DNA of 64,000 nucleotides, taken from contig MU864005.1 in the NCBI GenBank assembly GCA_033296885.1, positions 36,883-100,882 of the forward strand. The letters are read 5' to 3'. The notes below the pieces were generated by a model. The model saw only the letters and a program-made list of their open reading frames with translations, had not been told where the DNA came from and did not search any database. The stretch comes from Triangularia verruculosa. Taxonomy: Eukaryota > Ascomycota > Sordariomycetes > Sordariales > Podosporaceae. The first letter of the stretch is position 1; the number at the start of each line of letters is the position of its first letter. The translations under genes were made by a program, and so were the position numbers. Positions 33,610-45,175 of the stretch are shown one piece after another.

Positions 33610-34604
33610 GCAGATTGAAAGGTTACCAGAAATATCTCATTGTGTCGTACAACCCTTTGTGGAGAGACATCGCTCCAGCGGCATTTGCCGTCAGGCTCTT
33701 TCAGGCTCTAAGGCCGTAGCGATAACGCATGGTAGTTTATTGGCTTGGCACTGGTCAAAAGAGAAGAGGCAGCCCCGCAGACTGAGGTTGAGATTGAACG
33801 GATATTACAATGATAACTGATAGAAATGAAGAATCCTGACAAAGACCAGAGGGACAGTTCAGGAAAACCAAACGAATAAGATGGCCTTCACGATGAGAAA
33901 GGTGAGGATTCTCCGCTTAAATGGGTAGCTTATGAGCACAAGGCCTCCTTGGGTAATGATCTGATGACACTCATCCCATTCTTCCCTCCTCACGTTATGG
34001 GGGGGAAAACCGAGGGAATCACAAACAACGATGGACGATTCTTACCTAATTTCAGTTAAAGATGCCGCCCATATCTTAAGCAGCTACGCGTTCACATGGT
34101 GATGACTGCGCCATATTGGCTCCATAATCACGACCATCGCATACTGCGTGTACCAGATGTATTGCTGAGACTGAAAATTGTTCCTGGAAGAATACTTGAT
34201 GGTTCTACGTGTCGGGGTGTGGTTCTTTTGTTTTTCCAATGCCGTAGCTTTCAATCACTATCATTCTGTGCCCTTTCCAGGTGATTCCTTACTACCGATC
34301 ATACCATGGTGCCATGTTGCCAAGACGTCCACACATCATCGCTGGTTGCTCCTTCCTCAGTTCCCGGTATTGACGTCCCTCCCACAATTGTCTGATTCGC
34401 TTGACACGTGCAAGATTTTCACCTGAACTGTCTGCCCCGCACACGAGCCAATCAGAGCGCCTACACACGCGGCTGCACTTTTCCTTTTCCCAATAAACTG
34501 CGGCAGCCTTGCTCACCTGCCCACCTCTCTCTTCCTCTTCCCTTCTCACCATTCTTGTCACAGTCGCCAACAAGGTTCAATTTTTGCACGATGAAATCAA
34601 GGAC
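33610..34604. other. Intergenic region between divergent HET and coiled-coil genes
   Basis: About 1 kb, AT-richer than its flanks. It should hold both promoters. The last 200 bases are strongly C/T-rich (CTTCCTCTTCCCTTCTC), typical of a fungal core promoter before the ATG at 34605. No gene was seen. Confidence 0.45.
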
Positions 34605-35220
34605 ATGACTAGCAAATTTGCGGAATTCAGCCTGGACATCGCCAATGTCAAACACGAATCAAGCAAGGCCAAAGATAATAGCCAACAGGCCCTCAAGAAC
34701 ATGAACAAGTTGAGCAAGGATCTTGCCAAAAACTCGGACAGTCTCCGAAAACAGCTGGCCAATGCCAAAAAAGACATGACCAATGCCACGAAGAAGAACG
34801 CTCACGACTTGTCCGAGCTGGACACCAAGACCACAGGTGGTCTTGGTGACCTAACTATCCGACAGAATAGATTGGAGGCCATTATGCTCGATATGCATTT
34901 GAAACTGGAGAAGTTGACGGAGGAGACGAAGTTGATCAAGACGAGCCACAAAGAATTCAAACTTGCCAGCAATGGCCAACTCTCCGATCTCAAGAAAGAG
35001 ATTGGTTGGCGTGCTTGGGCACGCAACAAGACGGTTCGGAAGGTAAGTTAGCACCGCCTGTACCTAGATTGAAAAAGCTCATCACTAACCCTACTTTCAC
35101 CAATCTCCGCAAAAGGCCAACGAGTTCGAGCAGCTTCTGGACGAGATGCGTGACAAACTTCAATACCTCAAAGCCCAGAGGTCAGAGCTCGATGGGGCTA
35201 AACGTTCAAACGCCGACTGA
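34605..35220 (+). CDS. Small coiled-coil protein of unknown function
   Basis: Two exons, 34605-35042 and 35116-35220, join in frame (GTAAGT donor, CAAAAG acceptor) to about 180 residues. The first in-frame ATG is at 34605 (MTSKFAEFSLDIANVKHE). The open frame continues upstream but without an ATG, so an unseen 5' exon is possible. The protein is almost wholly helical, with Lys/Glu/Leu heptads such as LKNMNKLSKDLAKNSDSLRK, DLTIRQNRLEAIMLDMHLKL and FEQLLDEMRDKLQYLKAQRS. No membrane segment or signal peptide is seen. It is probably a self-associating or scaffold-type protein; I do not recognise a family. Confidence 0.65.
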
Positions 35221-35644
35221 AGACATCGTCTTCAAACAACCTGAATGGAGCCTCGGCGCGAATCTGTTGATATCAGCAACATCTTGGTTGTTGGAAACAG
35301 TTGAAGACGGTCGAGACTTGACGGGATCCCCCCTTTGCCTTGGCAGATAGATTTACCTATATGCTAGCAGTAAAATATGCACTCAAGCTGTCATCGCTTT
35401 GTGATACCCGGGACACAGCAATAAACTGTTGTTGCAACAGCTCTCCCCTGTTCTGCTCGATAGGTAGTTTTCCCACAGTTTTGATAGCGATATTACTTTC
35501 TTTCACGCACTTTTCAGAAGTGAGGAGTTCCCATTTGTTCAGGGATAGGTGCAATTTTGCCGGTTTATATTCATCAGCTTATAAATTATATACAAGATTT
35601 ACATCTTCGTCCAAATACCATCACCCAAGTGACTGACCACCTGC
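35221..35644. other. Convergent 3' intergenic spacer
   Basis: About 420 bases, AT-rich, between the coiled-coil gene and the xylanase gene, presumably both 3' UTRs. No coding frame was seen. Confidence 0.45.
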
Positions 35645-36895
35645 TTACAAGCACTGGTGATACCACGGATTGAGGACCTGGCATGTGTACGGGCTCTGGC
35701 ATCTTGTGGGACCGGTCCAGCCGTTGCCGCCGCACTGGCCCCAGCGAACCTGCTCGGGCTGGGTGGGGGCAGCGGTGGTGGTGACCTGGGCGGTGGTGCT
35801 GGTGCTGGAGACGGGGCGGGGAGTGGTGGTGACGGTGACGAGGGTGGTGCTGCTGGAGACGGGGGGAACGCCGGTGGCCTTGGCGGCGAGGACGCTGGAG
35901 ATGGAGGTCCAGGCGGCCTTCTTGCGGAGCTGGCTGTCGTAGATGAGGGCATCGCCTTCGCCGGGGAAGGTGGAGGGGACCCAGGAGTACTTGTCGGTGA
36001 AGGACCAGACGGTGACACCGACGCAGCGGGGCACGTCGAGGCAGGAGCCGACGACGTTGGCAAAGTCGTTGCCCTGGGTAGCCTGGGCGGCCGAGCTGGC
36101 GGGGAGGGAGGCGTGGCGGATGTCGAGTTCGGTGTAGGCGACATCGACACCGAGGCTGGTGAAGCGGCGGAGGGTGGTGGCAAGGTTGTTGCGGCTGGGC
36201 GTGCTGCCGACGATCAAGTGGCCCTGGAAGCCAACACCGTCAATGGGGGCACCGGCGGCCTGGACAATGCGGACAATCTCGACGGCACGGTCGGTCTTGG
36301 CGCCGTTGTACTCGAGGTTGTAGTCGTTGTAGTACAACTTGGTGTTGGGATCGTGCTTCTTGGCCAGCTCGAAGGAGAGCGGGAGGTAGTCGGTACCGAA
36401 CACGCGGTAGAAGACGCTGTCACGCCACGTGCCGTCGTCGTTGATGGCCTCGTTGACAACATCCCAGTGGCCGCACTGGCCCTTGTAGTGACCCATGACG
36501 TTGGCCATGTGGGTGTCAATGACCGAAGTCAAAGTGGCACGAGTCCAGGAGCCGGAAGCAACCCACGAGGGAAGCTGGCTGTGCCAGACGAGAGTGTGGC
36601 AGCGGAGGAACTGAGAGTTTCTCTTGGCCTCATTGGCGGTGATATCACCCTGGGAGTAGGTGAACTGGCCGCGGCTGGGCTGGGTGGACTCCCACTTTTG
36701 GCCGTTCTCAGGCACAATCTGACCGAATTCCCTGGTGTCTCTGAGGATGGCAGCGAACTGGGCATCGCTGTTGAGGGCACCCTCGCGAAGGGCAGTACCG
36801 AAGTACTGAAGACCGGCGCGGACCGCGAGCTCGTGAAGCTGGGCCGACACTGCGGCAGGCGCAAGGAGCGCGGCAAGGAGAGCCTTTGTATGCAT
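35645..36895 (-). CDS. Secreted GH10 endo-beta-1,4-xylanase with C-terminal CBM1
   Basis: One exon of 416 residues. A signal peptide (MHTKALLAALLAPAAVSA) precedes a GH10 barrel of about 310 residues. The acid/base Glu lies in HWDVVNEAI (about residue 149) and the nucleophile Glu in YTELDIRHA (about 257); NEAKRNSQFLRCHTLVWH and TVWSFTDKYSWVPSTFPGEGD are further family marks. A Thr/Ser/Val/Pro linker follows, then a fungal cellulose-binding module (WGQCGGNGWTGPTRC...CQVLNPWYHQCL) with its four cysteines. It cuts internal xylan bonds outside the cell. Third codon positions are strongly G/C biased, which opens a long antisense frame. A TATA-like ATATAAAG lies about 125 bases upstream. Confidence 0.97.
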   Translation of the reverse strand: MHTKALLAALLAPAAVSAQLHELAVRAGLQYFGTALREGALNSDAQFAAILRDTREFGQIVPENGQKWESTQPSRGQFTYSQGDITANEAKRNSQFLRCHTLVWHSQLPSWVASGSWTRATLTSVIDTHMANVMGHYKGQCGHWDVVNEAINDDGTWRDSVFYRVFGTDYLPLSFELAKKHDPNTKLYYNDYNLEYNGAKTDRAVEIVRIVQAAGAPIDGVGFQGHLIVGSTPSRNNLATTLRRFTSLGVDVAYTELDIRHASLPASSAAQATQGNDFANVVGSCLDVPRCVGVTVWSFTDKYSWVPSTFPGEGDALIYDSQLRKKAAWTSISSVLAAKATGVPPVSSSTTLVTVTTTPRPVSSTSTTAQVTTTAAPTQPEQVRWGQCGGNGWTGPTRCQSPYTCQVLNPWYHQCL

Positions 36896-37945
36896 GGTAG
36901 GCGAGACAACGAAGGAGGATCACCGAGGGGAGAAGGGCGAGTGATGTGGAGGTTGACAGCAAGAGACTGGCCTGAAGAGCTCCAGAAACTGTGATATTCG
37001 CTGCAGGCGGGTTGAGCCGCTTTATATGTTTAGATTGCCTTGGCCAGACTGGTGCTGCATGCAATAACGGCTTTGGGACCTGGGGGCTGGCGGGCCACGG
37101 TGCCTAGCGTCCTGACGAAGCATTGCAGGCCTTTTACCCGGTCGATTCGAGTTCGATCCCGTCTGGGCCTTGATAGAGATATGGGTACATTGGAGACATT
37201 GTCATGTGCGCTGGCTGATGGCGTTGTGGCAGGGGCGTTGACATCGGTCTGGGGCACCTCACAACGGCGTCGAGACCCGCTTTTCTTCGGAAGAGGCTCC
37301 GAGGAAGTGCGTATCGGGAAGCCAAGACGACGAGCGATGTTGCTTGACCTGGCGACAGGGGCTATATAACGTTCCCCACACCGTTAGCGAAGTCCTTAAA
37401 TCCCGGAATGCCTTGATGTTTCTTCTCTCTCTCCACGTGTTAATTAGCCTGAATTATGCTGGAAGGACTTGGCTGCTACCTTGCCCTGGTTTTGGCCGGA
37501 GACCAGTACCGACTCCCGAAGACAGAAAAGCACCACGCCTGATGGCAAAAGGAGCGGCATCGATGCCGGTCGGGAAGAGCATGCTCACGTAGGTCGCGCA
37601 CCCAGAGGCCCCTTCCTGAATGCTCAGTCCCATCTCCAAAATTTTATCATTCTTGCTGGCCGTAAAGGAACCACGAAGCTGGTCTTCAGCGCTTTCCAGG
37701 GCGCAGTGGTCAAACATCGGCCATACCTTCTGGCATGAAGTCAAGCACTCTATCGAAAAGGCGGGGCGGAAGGAACGCGATTCCCGTCAGTCTGTTTGCT
37801 TCTCTGGTACCGGGAACCACTAGTCACATGCCGATCCCTAACAAAGGCCCCACCATCCAACACATGTCAGGGTCAGGTCCAGACCACAATCGAACGTTTG
37901 ATTGTACAATATATCACAATATCTGCTAGCGAACTGCGATCCAAC
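36896..37945. other. Promoter side of the xylanase gene and 3' side of the aminopeptidase gene
   Basis: About 1 kb without a gene. Read on the - strand it holds an ATATAAAG box (37,018-37,026) and, about 550 bases upstream of the xylanase ATG, a GGCTAA word (37,443-37,448 on +) that matches the core of XlnR/XYR1 sites. Its role here is inferred from the word alone. Confidence 0.45.
37018..37027 (-). promoter_or_regulatory. Likely TATA box of the xylanase gene
   Basis: The - strand reads ACATATAAAG about 125 bases before the xylanase start codon. Position and sequence fit a fungal TATA element for an inducible secreted enzyme. Confidence 0.5.
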
Positions 37946-39480
37946 TCAAACAACAACCTTCTTCGCCTTGTGTGAGCACATTTTACCATGGTTGGCTCCC
38001 TCCTCCGCCAACCGCTTCCACTTCCTGAACTCCTGCGCCATCTTAGCACGGCCCCTCAAGTTCGGCGTCGTGTTCGCACGAGGTGGGATTCCGGAGAGGT
38101 CATTGGCCAATCGGGCGAGGGCGCGCGCGGCAGCCTTGGTGTTGACCGTCAATGCATCCCAGTTGATGTTATCGAGCGTGTCACAGGCCTGGTGGTAGCA
38201 GGGGTCCCAGGGAGCTCCAGCACCAGTGAAGAGCATGGCAGTGGGGATACCCAACTCGACAAAGCCGACGTAGTCCGAGTTGCCATCCTCAAAACCACCA
38301 CGCTCGACAGTCTTGCCCTGGGCAACGAGGTAGTCCTCTAGCAGCCGAGGACCGACACCACTGTTCTCATCGGATCCGACAGCATAAATCGGCTCGATGG
38401 ATCCTATCATGTCATAATTGAAGTAGTACTTGATCTTGTCCGCCTCGGCAGGTGAGAGCTGGGACGTGTAGTACAGAGACCCGACAAGACCGCTCTCCTC
38501 GGCACCCCACCAGGCGAACCTGATCTTGTTCTTGAAACCCTTGTAGTTCTTGACTGCACCCATGATCTCGAGAATGGCTGCCGTTCCGCTGCCGTCATCA
38601 TTCACGCCTGGTCCTTGCTGGACACTGTCGAGATGAGCCCCGAGCATGATGACGCTATTGGGATCACCCTCCTTTGTCTCTGAGATGACATTCCATGTCT
38701 CGCGGGTTTCGGCAATGGCATCAACCAACAAGCTCACCACCACATCTTCGCCAGCGCCAAGGCGGGCAATCCAGGCCTCTCCCACCTCAAGGGGCACAAT
38801 GCCGACTGGGACGAGCTGCCCGATGTTCTCAGCACCGAGAGTGGGGGTGGCATAGCTGGTACCGGGAGCCTGGTTGTAGAGAATGACACCCAAGGCGCCC
38901 TTGGCCTTGGCAAATTTCAACTTGTCCGACACAGCACAGACTCCTCTCTTGACCAATGCCAACTTTCCTGTAGCATCAATGCTGTCCCAGTCACTCTCGA
39001 CACACATGCTTCCAGCCTCATCGTTAACCGGTGTGTTGATCAAGCTGGCCAGCTTGATGCCTCCAGGGAGAGGTGTGGCCGGGTTGTACTGGGGAGAAAT
39101 GACAAACACGTCCTCCCCATCGGGTCCCGTAACCTTGATCTCCAGTGTCTTGTCGTATGTGTGATTGAAAGGCTGGATGAAAGTGTTCATCTCGGGGTGG
39201 AAGCGTCCCTGGGCGCGCTCAACGACAAAATCGACAGAGGCCTTGTAGCCGGGCTCGCCAAACGCACGGTTGCCGCCATTGCGGTCAGCGATGTGATTGA
39301 GGTTCCAGAGAACGCGCTGAAGCCTGGTCAACGTTAGTGTTGGCCACAATGCACATGGTAGGGGGATGCATACTCATCTGTCTTGATATCAGCCTCGAGT
39401 CTGTCGGCTGTCAAGGGATCGGTAGCGATGGCCGTTGAAGCGAGCAGCAAAGCTGACCCCGCCTGTCGAGAGAACTTCAT
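37946..39480 (-). CDS. Secreted M28 zinc aminopeptidase with PA domain
   Basis: Two exons, 39480-39374 and 39323-37946, join in frame (50-base intron, GTATGC...CCAG) to about 494 residues. A signal peptide (MKFSRQAGSALLLASTAIA) is followed by LQRVLWNLNHIADRNGGNRAF. An inserted PA domain contains KLALVKRGVCAVSDKLKFAKAKGALGVILYN. The di-zinc metallopeptidase core follows: GAHLDSV, GVNDDGSGTAAILE, RFAWWGAEESGLVGS, YDMIGS and CYHQACDTLDN supply the expected His, Asp, Glu, Asp and His ligands. This matches the extracellular leucine aminopeptidase/aminopeptidase Y group, which takes residues from peptide N-termini. It is tandem with the xylanase gene, upstream of it. Confidence 0.95.
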
Positions 39481-40625
39481 GTTGGCAGAAGTTTGGTCCT
39501 TGTGGGCGAGGAGGTGCGGTCCAAGGTGAGCGTGGCATGGTGCAGATCGCGGGCCATGTCTCGTCTTATTAACATCGTTGGCGCTGGGAATGGCCTATCT
39601 TTATCCCTGTTGATTACCGGACAGCGACCTGCCATGTTGGGACGGGCATAGAGAATACGAAAGATGTCGCAGACAGATGGGAGTGCTTGGTGTGATGAGA
39701 GGGGAAGTTCGGGTGGTGACGCCGCCAAGACGCAGCGTCACGACCGCTCGGCACCTGCCTCTCTGGCCGTGATGGTTACATTGACACCTGCCCGCCACCT
39801 GGGAGAATGCCCCGCCCGCCAGTGAGGTGGTCAGGCCACAGACCATGGGCCAAACACCTGCCAAGATTGGGGTAGCCATGTCGCAATATTGGCGATGGCG
39901 GCATTCTGCCTGTATCTGGCAATCTACTCGATACATTGAGCTGTATTACACCGCTTTGTACTGGGTAGGCGGCATCTCCCGGGACATGCAAGTACGACGA
40001 ACTTCATTTGCGCGATGTATTCCAGACACCGCCTTCCACCTTTCAAACCTGGCGGGCTTGGAACTGAGAACTTGAACAGTCCAAGATGAGATTATCTCAG
40101 CCTACGGCTCTTCACCTCAATTATTACCGACTCGCAACTAATTGCAGCTGGGACATCTGTCGCCCAGCGTTAGGGACGTCAAAGCCCAGGCCCACTGCAG
40201 TGCCCGCGGTGCCCAATGTGTTAGGCTAGGACGGGTCCGGCCTGAAGCTTGTTGCCATCTATCGCAACGGTTTTCCAAGTATACGATGTGGCGAAGATTC
40301 CAAAAGCCCCTAGTTTGCAGTGGCAGGAAAGTTTTGCCGCTATGAAGACACGAAGAGCTGGGCATCTAAATCAGGAACGGCGGTGGCGGCACAAACGAAG
40401 CCATCGCCATGACCAAACAGCTCGTGTGAAATGATATATTGTTGTCTTATGGCCTGCTGCTTTTCCCCAATTGCGGCTTTTCATTTCTTCGCCCCTCGCC
40501 GTTTGACCGGCTCTTACGAAATCTCACGACGTCCACGACTAAACTTCACTGAGCTTGGATACTCCTTCCAGTCACTTCATGATTATTTACGAGCCTTTGA
40601 CCTCTTAGCTGTTTACCTTTCAAAA
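39481..40625. other. Divergent promoter region
   Basis: About 1.1 kb between the aminopeptidase (-) and the unknown membrane protein (+). No gene is supported. An in-frame ATG at 40,431 would extend the downstream protein by 65 residues of unlikely composition, so it is taken as untranslated. Confidence 0.45.
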
Positions 40626-41324
40626 ATGTCTTTGCCAACCGAAATTACCCCATTATCAGACCTCACCGCTCTTATGATCGGTATCGCCACCTTCATCTTT
40701 TGTGTCTCCATTGTCAACTCCTTAATCGAAGATGCTGCGCAGCCGCTGGACCAAGCCAGCGACGAATCCTACAGAAACTTCAAAGATGTCTCAAGGGATG
40801 ATGCTTCTGCTTCCTCTGCCATCATTACATTCGTATCCTCTCTTTTCATCGATATCGATACCCTCCAGACTCGGCGAAGAAAAAGGCAAGACGTCAACCT
40901 CGAGTCCCGCGGTCACATTGCCCACAATTCTCTTGTCACCATCCCTCCGACCAGCGAAAGTCCTCAACTCCCTTATACTGCTCGCCTGATCGTCACCTGG
41001 AAAAGACGAATCTTGACCTTTATACTGCCCAAAGCGTCAAAACAATCCAGCCCCAGAAGAATGTCGCAGGCTACAAGATCATCGAGTGTGGCAAACCCAC
41101 CTGAAATCCCTACCAGAAAATCTTCCTTGGGGTTTGAGAAGAGAATGAAGGCTGTCAGGCCAGACAAAGATAATGATACGGCCATGTTTAGATGGGCAGA
41201 GAGTTGTTTGGATGAGAGGGTCATGTTGTCTGACTTGGCTGTTTTGGAAGGTGGCGAAGTAAGGTGTAGGCCAGCGGGTAACAGTAAAAGCAAAACTAGG
41301 TGTCGTAAGGGTCAGTCATCGTAA
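40626..41324 (+). CDS. Small protein with one N-terminal membrane segment, function unknown
   Basis: One exon of 232 residues starting MSLPTEITPLSDLTALMIGIA. Residues 12-32 form a single hydrophobic segment (LTALMIGIATFIFCVSIVNSL), probably an anchor. The rest is polar and basic, with RRRKRQDVN, SSPRRMSQATRSSS and a short conserved-looking C-terminal helix (FRWAESCLDERVMLSDLAVLEGG). I do not recognise a family. An upstream in-frame ATG at 40,431 is less likely. No introns are needed. Confidence 0.55.
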   Translation: MSLPTEITPLSDLTALMIGIATFIFCVSIVNSLIEDAAQPLDQASDESYRNFKDVSRDDASASSAIITFVSSLFIDIDTLQTRRRKRQDVNLESRGHIAHNSLVTIPPTSESPQLPYTARLIVTWKRRILTFILPKASKQSSPRRMSQATRSSSVANPPEIPTRKSSLGFEKRMKAVRPDKDNDTAMFRWAESCLDERVMLSDLAVLEGGEVRCRPAGNSKSKTRCRKGQSS

Positions 41325-41650
41325 CAGACGTACACGGATTTACTAACATCAGTTGATATTCGGATAAATGAAAAAGCTCAGGGTATCTTCAACTACCTTA
41401 AGGAAGGTTTCCACTTAGATACCTATCCATGGCATCAAAGAAACAGTAAGAGATTGCACAAGTAAAAGAATAACAGAATGGAAACAAAAGAAGGATAATA
41501 AAATTTTCTAAATCAAAGTATTACCAGTTAAGACCAAATTTCGTAGTTGTAGCTATGCTGGGGTCGAAAAAGAAGGGCGGCGAGGTATGAGAACACATGA
41601 ATAATGATGAATATCTTGGATAAACTCTAGCAAAGAAAAGAATGCGAAAG
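41325..41650. other. Convergent AT-rich spacer
   Basis: About 325 bases, clearly AT-rich, between two converging genes. It looks like paired 3' UTRs. Nothing else was seen. Confidence 0.4.
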
Positions 41651-43867
41651 CTAAGGCGCTGTGAGTTGTTGAGATGTTTCAGCCGCATAGGCTTTGGCGA
41701 TTTTCTTCATCAGCTCATCATTGTTGAGGGTTCTCTTATCGAAAACCCTCCCAGCGATGACGACAGCGTCATCCACACTATTCGCTTGTGTGTGCTGACT
41801 TCCACGATCCGCGTGTGTAAACGATCCACCCAGCGCCACCTGGATAGCCTTAAGACAGGACCATGAAGTGTTCCCAGCCTTGAGGTAGTCGGTTGCCAGC
41901 AGCGCAGCCTCGCCGTTAATCAGGAGGGCAGCGTCTCTGAGCGGGTGATGCTGTGAAATACCGGTCTTGTACTTCTCATTCATTCCATGATGGCTAGTTC
42001 TCAACATCCTGATGACATCATCATGGTTGAGACTAAATCTCTGGTGTTTGTCTCTGAAGCTAGTGTCGACAGCTCTAGATAGAGGAGCCTGTGGTTTGAA
42101 AGTCTTCCTGTCGTTGCGTGTACTCAAGCTGTTGTTCCGGGTAGACGGTATGTTGTTGGTGATTGACGCACCAATGGTGAGAGAATACTGGTGCAGATAG
42201 CTGCCCCTTTCTGATGGTGACTGCCCGCCAATGAAGAAGCTACTGGCCGCTTGTTGGCGAAACACAGTCCTGACGTCACCGGTTACAGGTAGATAGTTTT
42301 CCAGGTACTTCTCCTGGACCAGGGCATTGCCAATATGCACCAGGGCGGTGATGCCTCCCAAGTGTTTCTCGCAACTGAGGCCTATGTCCTGCTTTGTGAT
42401 CCGGATGTGGTTGATAATCAGGCCGCACAGAATGGGGTTTCGTGACAGGATGGTGCGTATAGGGGTCTGTTCAGTCGCTGAGAGACTTGTCTGCAGACTG
42501 CTCCGAAGCTTGTGAAGGTACTGTCGGGAGGGCAGGAGAACATCGTTCAGCACCTGCCGCTCGGTAACTTTCATTCCGACCAGCCATGAGGGTAAACTGT
42601 CAAGCCCTTCTAGAGAATCCGAAAGCAAACTATTCAGAACCTGAAGTGGGTTGCCAAGATACCCGGTGGTTTGGAGCTTTTGCTCAACCCAGAGCAGTGT
42701 TTCAAGCCCAAAAACTGTCGCCAGACTCACGGTCCCATTCAAGGAGTCGGTCGCTACCATTTGGCTGAGCTGATCAATGAGCGGTACGTCCGCATGGCTC
42801 TGTGCGGTGGAGCCTATCGATAGGAGCTCTTCCAATATCTGACAGATTGAACTCTCACAGTTTCGGTCGCGGTGCCATTTGGTGTACTGGGTCCAGGTGT
42901 GGTGGAGGTTTGTTGTAGTAGATCTTCCCTCTTTCTGAATGATGTTATATACTGCAAAATAGATGTTTCCGTTCAGGATACTCTCAGCAGAGGCAACGTC
43001 GATATAGAGGGTGTGGGCAATTAAGCGAATGTAGGTGCTCCTCTGAGGCTGATTGAGACGCATGAAATCCTCTATCACTGGTCTTACCGCCAATTCAGCT
43101 GTCTGGGCGAGTAGGAGAGCCATATTTGTAACACAGGCGGCCGCTGTAAGGTCCATCCTGCCACTTACATGTCCAGTCCAAAGAGACTCGACCGTAGCAC
43201 GGATTTGGTTGAACTCTTCGCAAAGAAGGTTGAAGTGAAACACGGCCTCCTCCTTCGTGGCTAAGGCCTTGAGGGCATACTCGCTGCCGTCATAGATTCC
43301 TATGTTGCAATGTTAGAAGTGTCCAGACCAAGGCTTAGTAGGGCAAAGGCCTTGTAGAATAAACTTACCAGTTGCACTCAAGCTGTTGGCACAACCCATG
43401 ATCTGGCTGTCCACATCGGAGTCGGGAAGATCATGACGAGTCAAAAGCCCAAAGCCACTATGTTTTGTTGAAGCTCCACCACTTGCCGAGTCTCTGTTTC
43501 TGATAGGGACTTTATCGGCCACTTTCGGTATGCTCCCAAGACTGGTTTGTATGGACTTTAGTGCCTCGATGAAGTGGAGATGGCTCCGGTCAGCGTCAGA
43601 CTGCATATTCCCTTCCCTCATTCCTTCGCTATACTGGGTGCGAAGAGCAATCACCAAACTAAGTTCTTCTAGAACCGTTCCTGGGACGCTGAGGTTCTTG
43701 CTGGCCACCCATTGGGCGATGGTTTTCAAGGTAGCTACGGGTATCTCGCTGTGTTGGTGTAGGAAAGGAAAGTGTGCTTCGCGACCCTTAACAACCAGCC
43801 AGGTGGTTACATATTTGGTGGCTTCTTTGTACCGTAGATATAACTGGTGTCGTGGTAGATCAGACAT
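41651..43867 (-). CDS. DUF6604-domain protein
   Basis: Two exons, 43867-43369 and 43299-41651, join in frame (GTAAGT donor, CATAG acceptor) to about 715 residues. The N-terminus MSDLPRHQLYLRYKEATKYVTTWLV matches, from memory, the fungal DUF6604 pattern: a helical cap with a short basic start, found at the front of many lineage-specific proteins. The remainder is mostly helical (MALLLAQTAELAVRPVIEDFM, ATVFGLETLLWVEQKL) with a polar stretch around SITNNIPSTRNNSLSTRNDR. No catalytic motif, membrane segment or signal peptide is seen. The nearby 16-base tandem repeats lie just upstream of the start. It is likely an accessory protein; function is unknown. Confidence 0.75.
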
Positions 43868-45175
43868 CTCCAAAAGTCCGGTCTGAGCAGGTGATACTGG
43901 CTGGTGCGACGCTTGTGTGTAAGGTGCTGTTTGGTAGGTAACCAAGGCAAGGAAGCAGGATGTGAAGCCAAATCGATGTGAAGTTAAGCCAATGTGAAGC
44001 TAAGTCTATGTGGTGAGTAATGAGATATATTGATTAAGCGAAGAGAGAGGGAGGTATATAAAGCACAGCATTGTGAGGACGGCCCACCAGGTCTGGAGCA
44101 AGGAGCACTGATTTGAAAGGTCACGAGCTATGTTATTTCAATTGTCTGAAGATTGAAGAGCAGTGAAGACGTAATTGTATAGATAGGGTAAGGAGAAGGA
44201 GCTGATTGTAAAGAAGGTGCTCGCTCGCCATTCGATACCAAAGGAGCTAGAAAATACTGCAAATCAATGGCGGAAAATGTAAGCGCCGCAATCACAGCTT
44301 GCTCTCAAGGACACGGCCACGAGAACAAGAAGTTAAGAGTACTGACTATAGTAAGGGGGACAGATCCACTTTATGTAAATATCTTGGGATTGCTCGCAGT
44401 GTGAGACCCACAATCTACTGTAGTTTATTCAAGTATAAGGTATCAAAGGTGAAATTTGTGATTGTTGATGGCTCTTTGGTTTATTTGTGAGGCCAATGCT
44501 GGACCCTGAAACATGTGAAGTCTAGGAGCAATATGTAGCTTTCGTAACAGTGAGGACACCGGATGGTCTGGGACGAGCATGATCTCGTGATGAGGCTTCC
44601 GATTCAATTTGTGTTCGTTCTGCTCTGCTGAGTGCCTTCTGCGATATTGTTGCCAAAGCTGAGAGATTGGTGTGGAACTCGTTGTCCAGCAAACTTACAC
44701 TCTACTTCATTAGTGTCTTGTCATGGCCTAGGAAGCTTTCTTGCAGTGCATATAAGAGGAAGGAGTGATGGATTTTCAAGAGTGTGCTTTTTTGAACTTG
44801 CCCTTTAACTACAGTAATCTGGTCTTCTTTGTTTGTGTCTCACCAAAAGATAACATTTTGCTTTGACATCCACGAACCTAGGTATCACCTACTGACTCCT
44901 TGTTTTGAATGCAAGAAGTGACTACTATATGTCAGTCACAAGTCACAATTATAAACACCAACCGGTTTATAGATATGAATTGACTAGGTAAGATAAGAAC
45001 GAACACACCATCATCAACACCCTGTTTTTCGTTAGGATAAATAGATCAGACTTCCTTCACACAAAAAGGTCTTTTGGCAAACCACATAATACCCTTCCCA
45101 TGTTATACGCAGCACTGACCCCCAACTCAAACCTCAAGCCAAACTAGAGACAGGTATCTGCAAAAACAAAACAGG
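43868..45175. other. AT-rich intergenic region
   Basis: About 1.3 kb, the most AT-rich stretch in the window, with no supported gene. It contains three 16-bp tandem units at 43,959-44,006 and a CACGAACCTAGGTATC word near 44,872. Promoter of the DUF6604 gene and 3' UTR of the protease gene are expected here. Confidence 0.45.
43959..44006. repeat. Three 16-bp tandem repeats upstream of the DUF6604 gene
   Basis: Units 43,959-43,974, 43,975-43,990 and 43,991-44,006 share the pattern RATGTGAAGYYAARYC, and a partial TATGTGG follows. They lie about 90-140 bases upstream of the start codon at 43867, a position where repeated protein-binding sites would be effective. Confidence 0.75.

Noticed and set aside
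34509..34604. Upstream extension of the coiled-coil frame
   Set aside because: The extension has no ATG (it begins at TTG) and is C/T-rich promoter-like sequence.
35657..36994. Open frame of 445 codons on the + strand opposite the xylanase
   Set aside because: It is an exact antisense shadow of the GH10 gene, opened by strong G/C bias at third positions. It is rich in Gly/Asp/Val/Glu, without any domain.
37130..37165. GAGTTCGATCCC resembling a tRNA B box
   Set aside because: No T-stem pairing, acceptor stem or anticodon arm could be built around it on either strand.
40431..40625. Longer start for the membrane-anchored unknown protein
   Set aside because: The added 65 residues have leader-like composition and would bury the natural N-terminal membrane segment; the ATG at 40,626 fits better.
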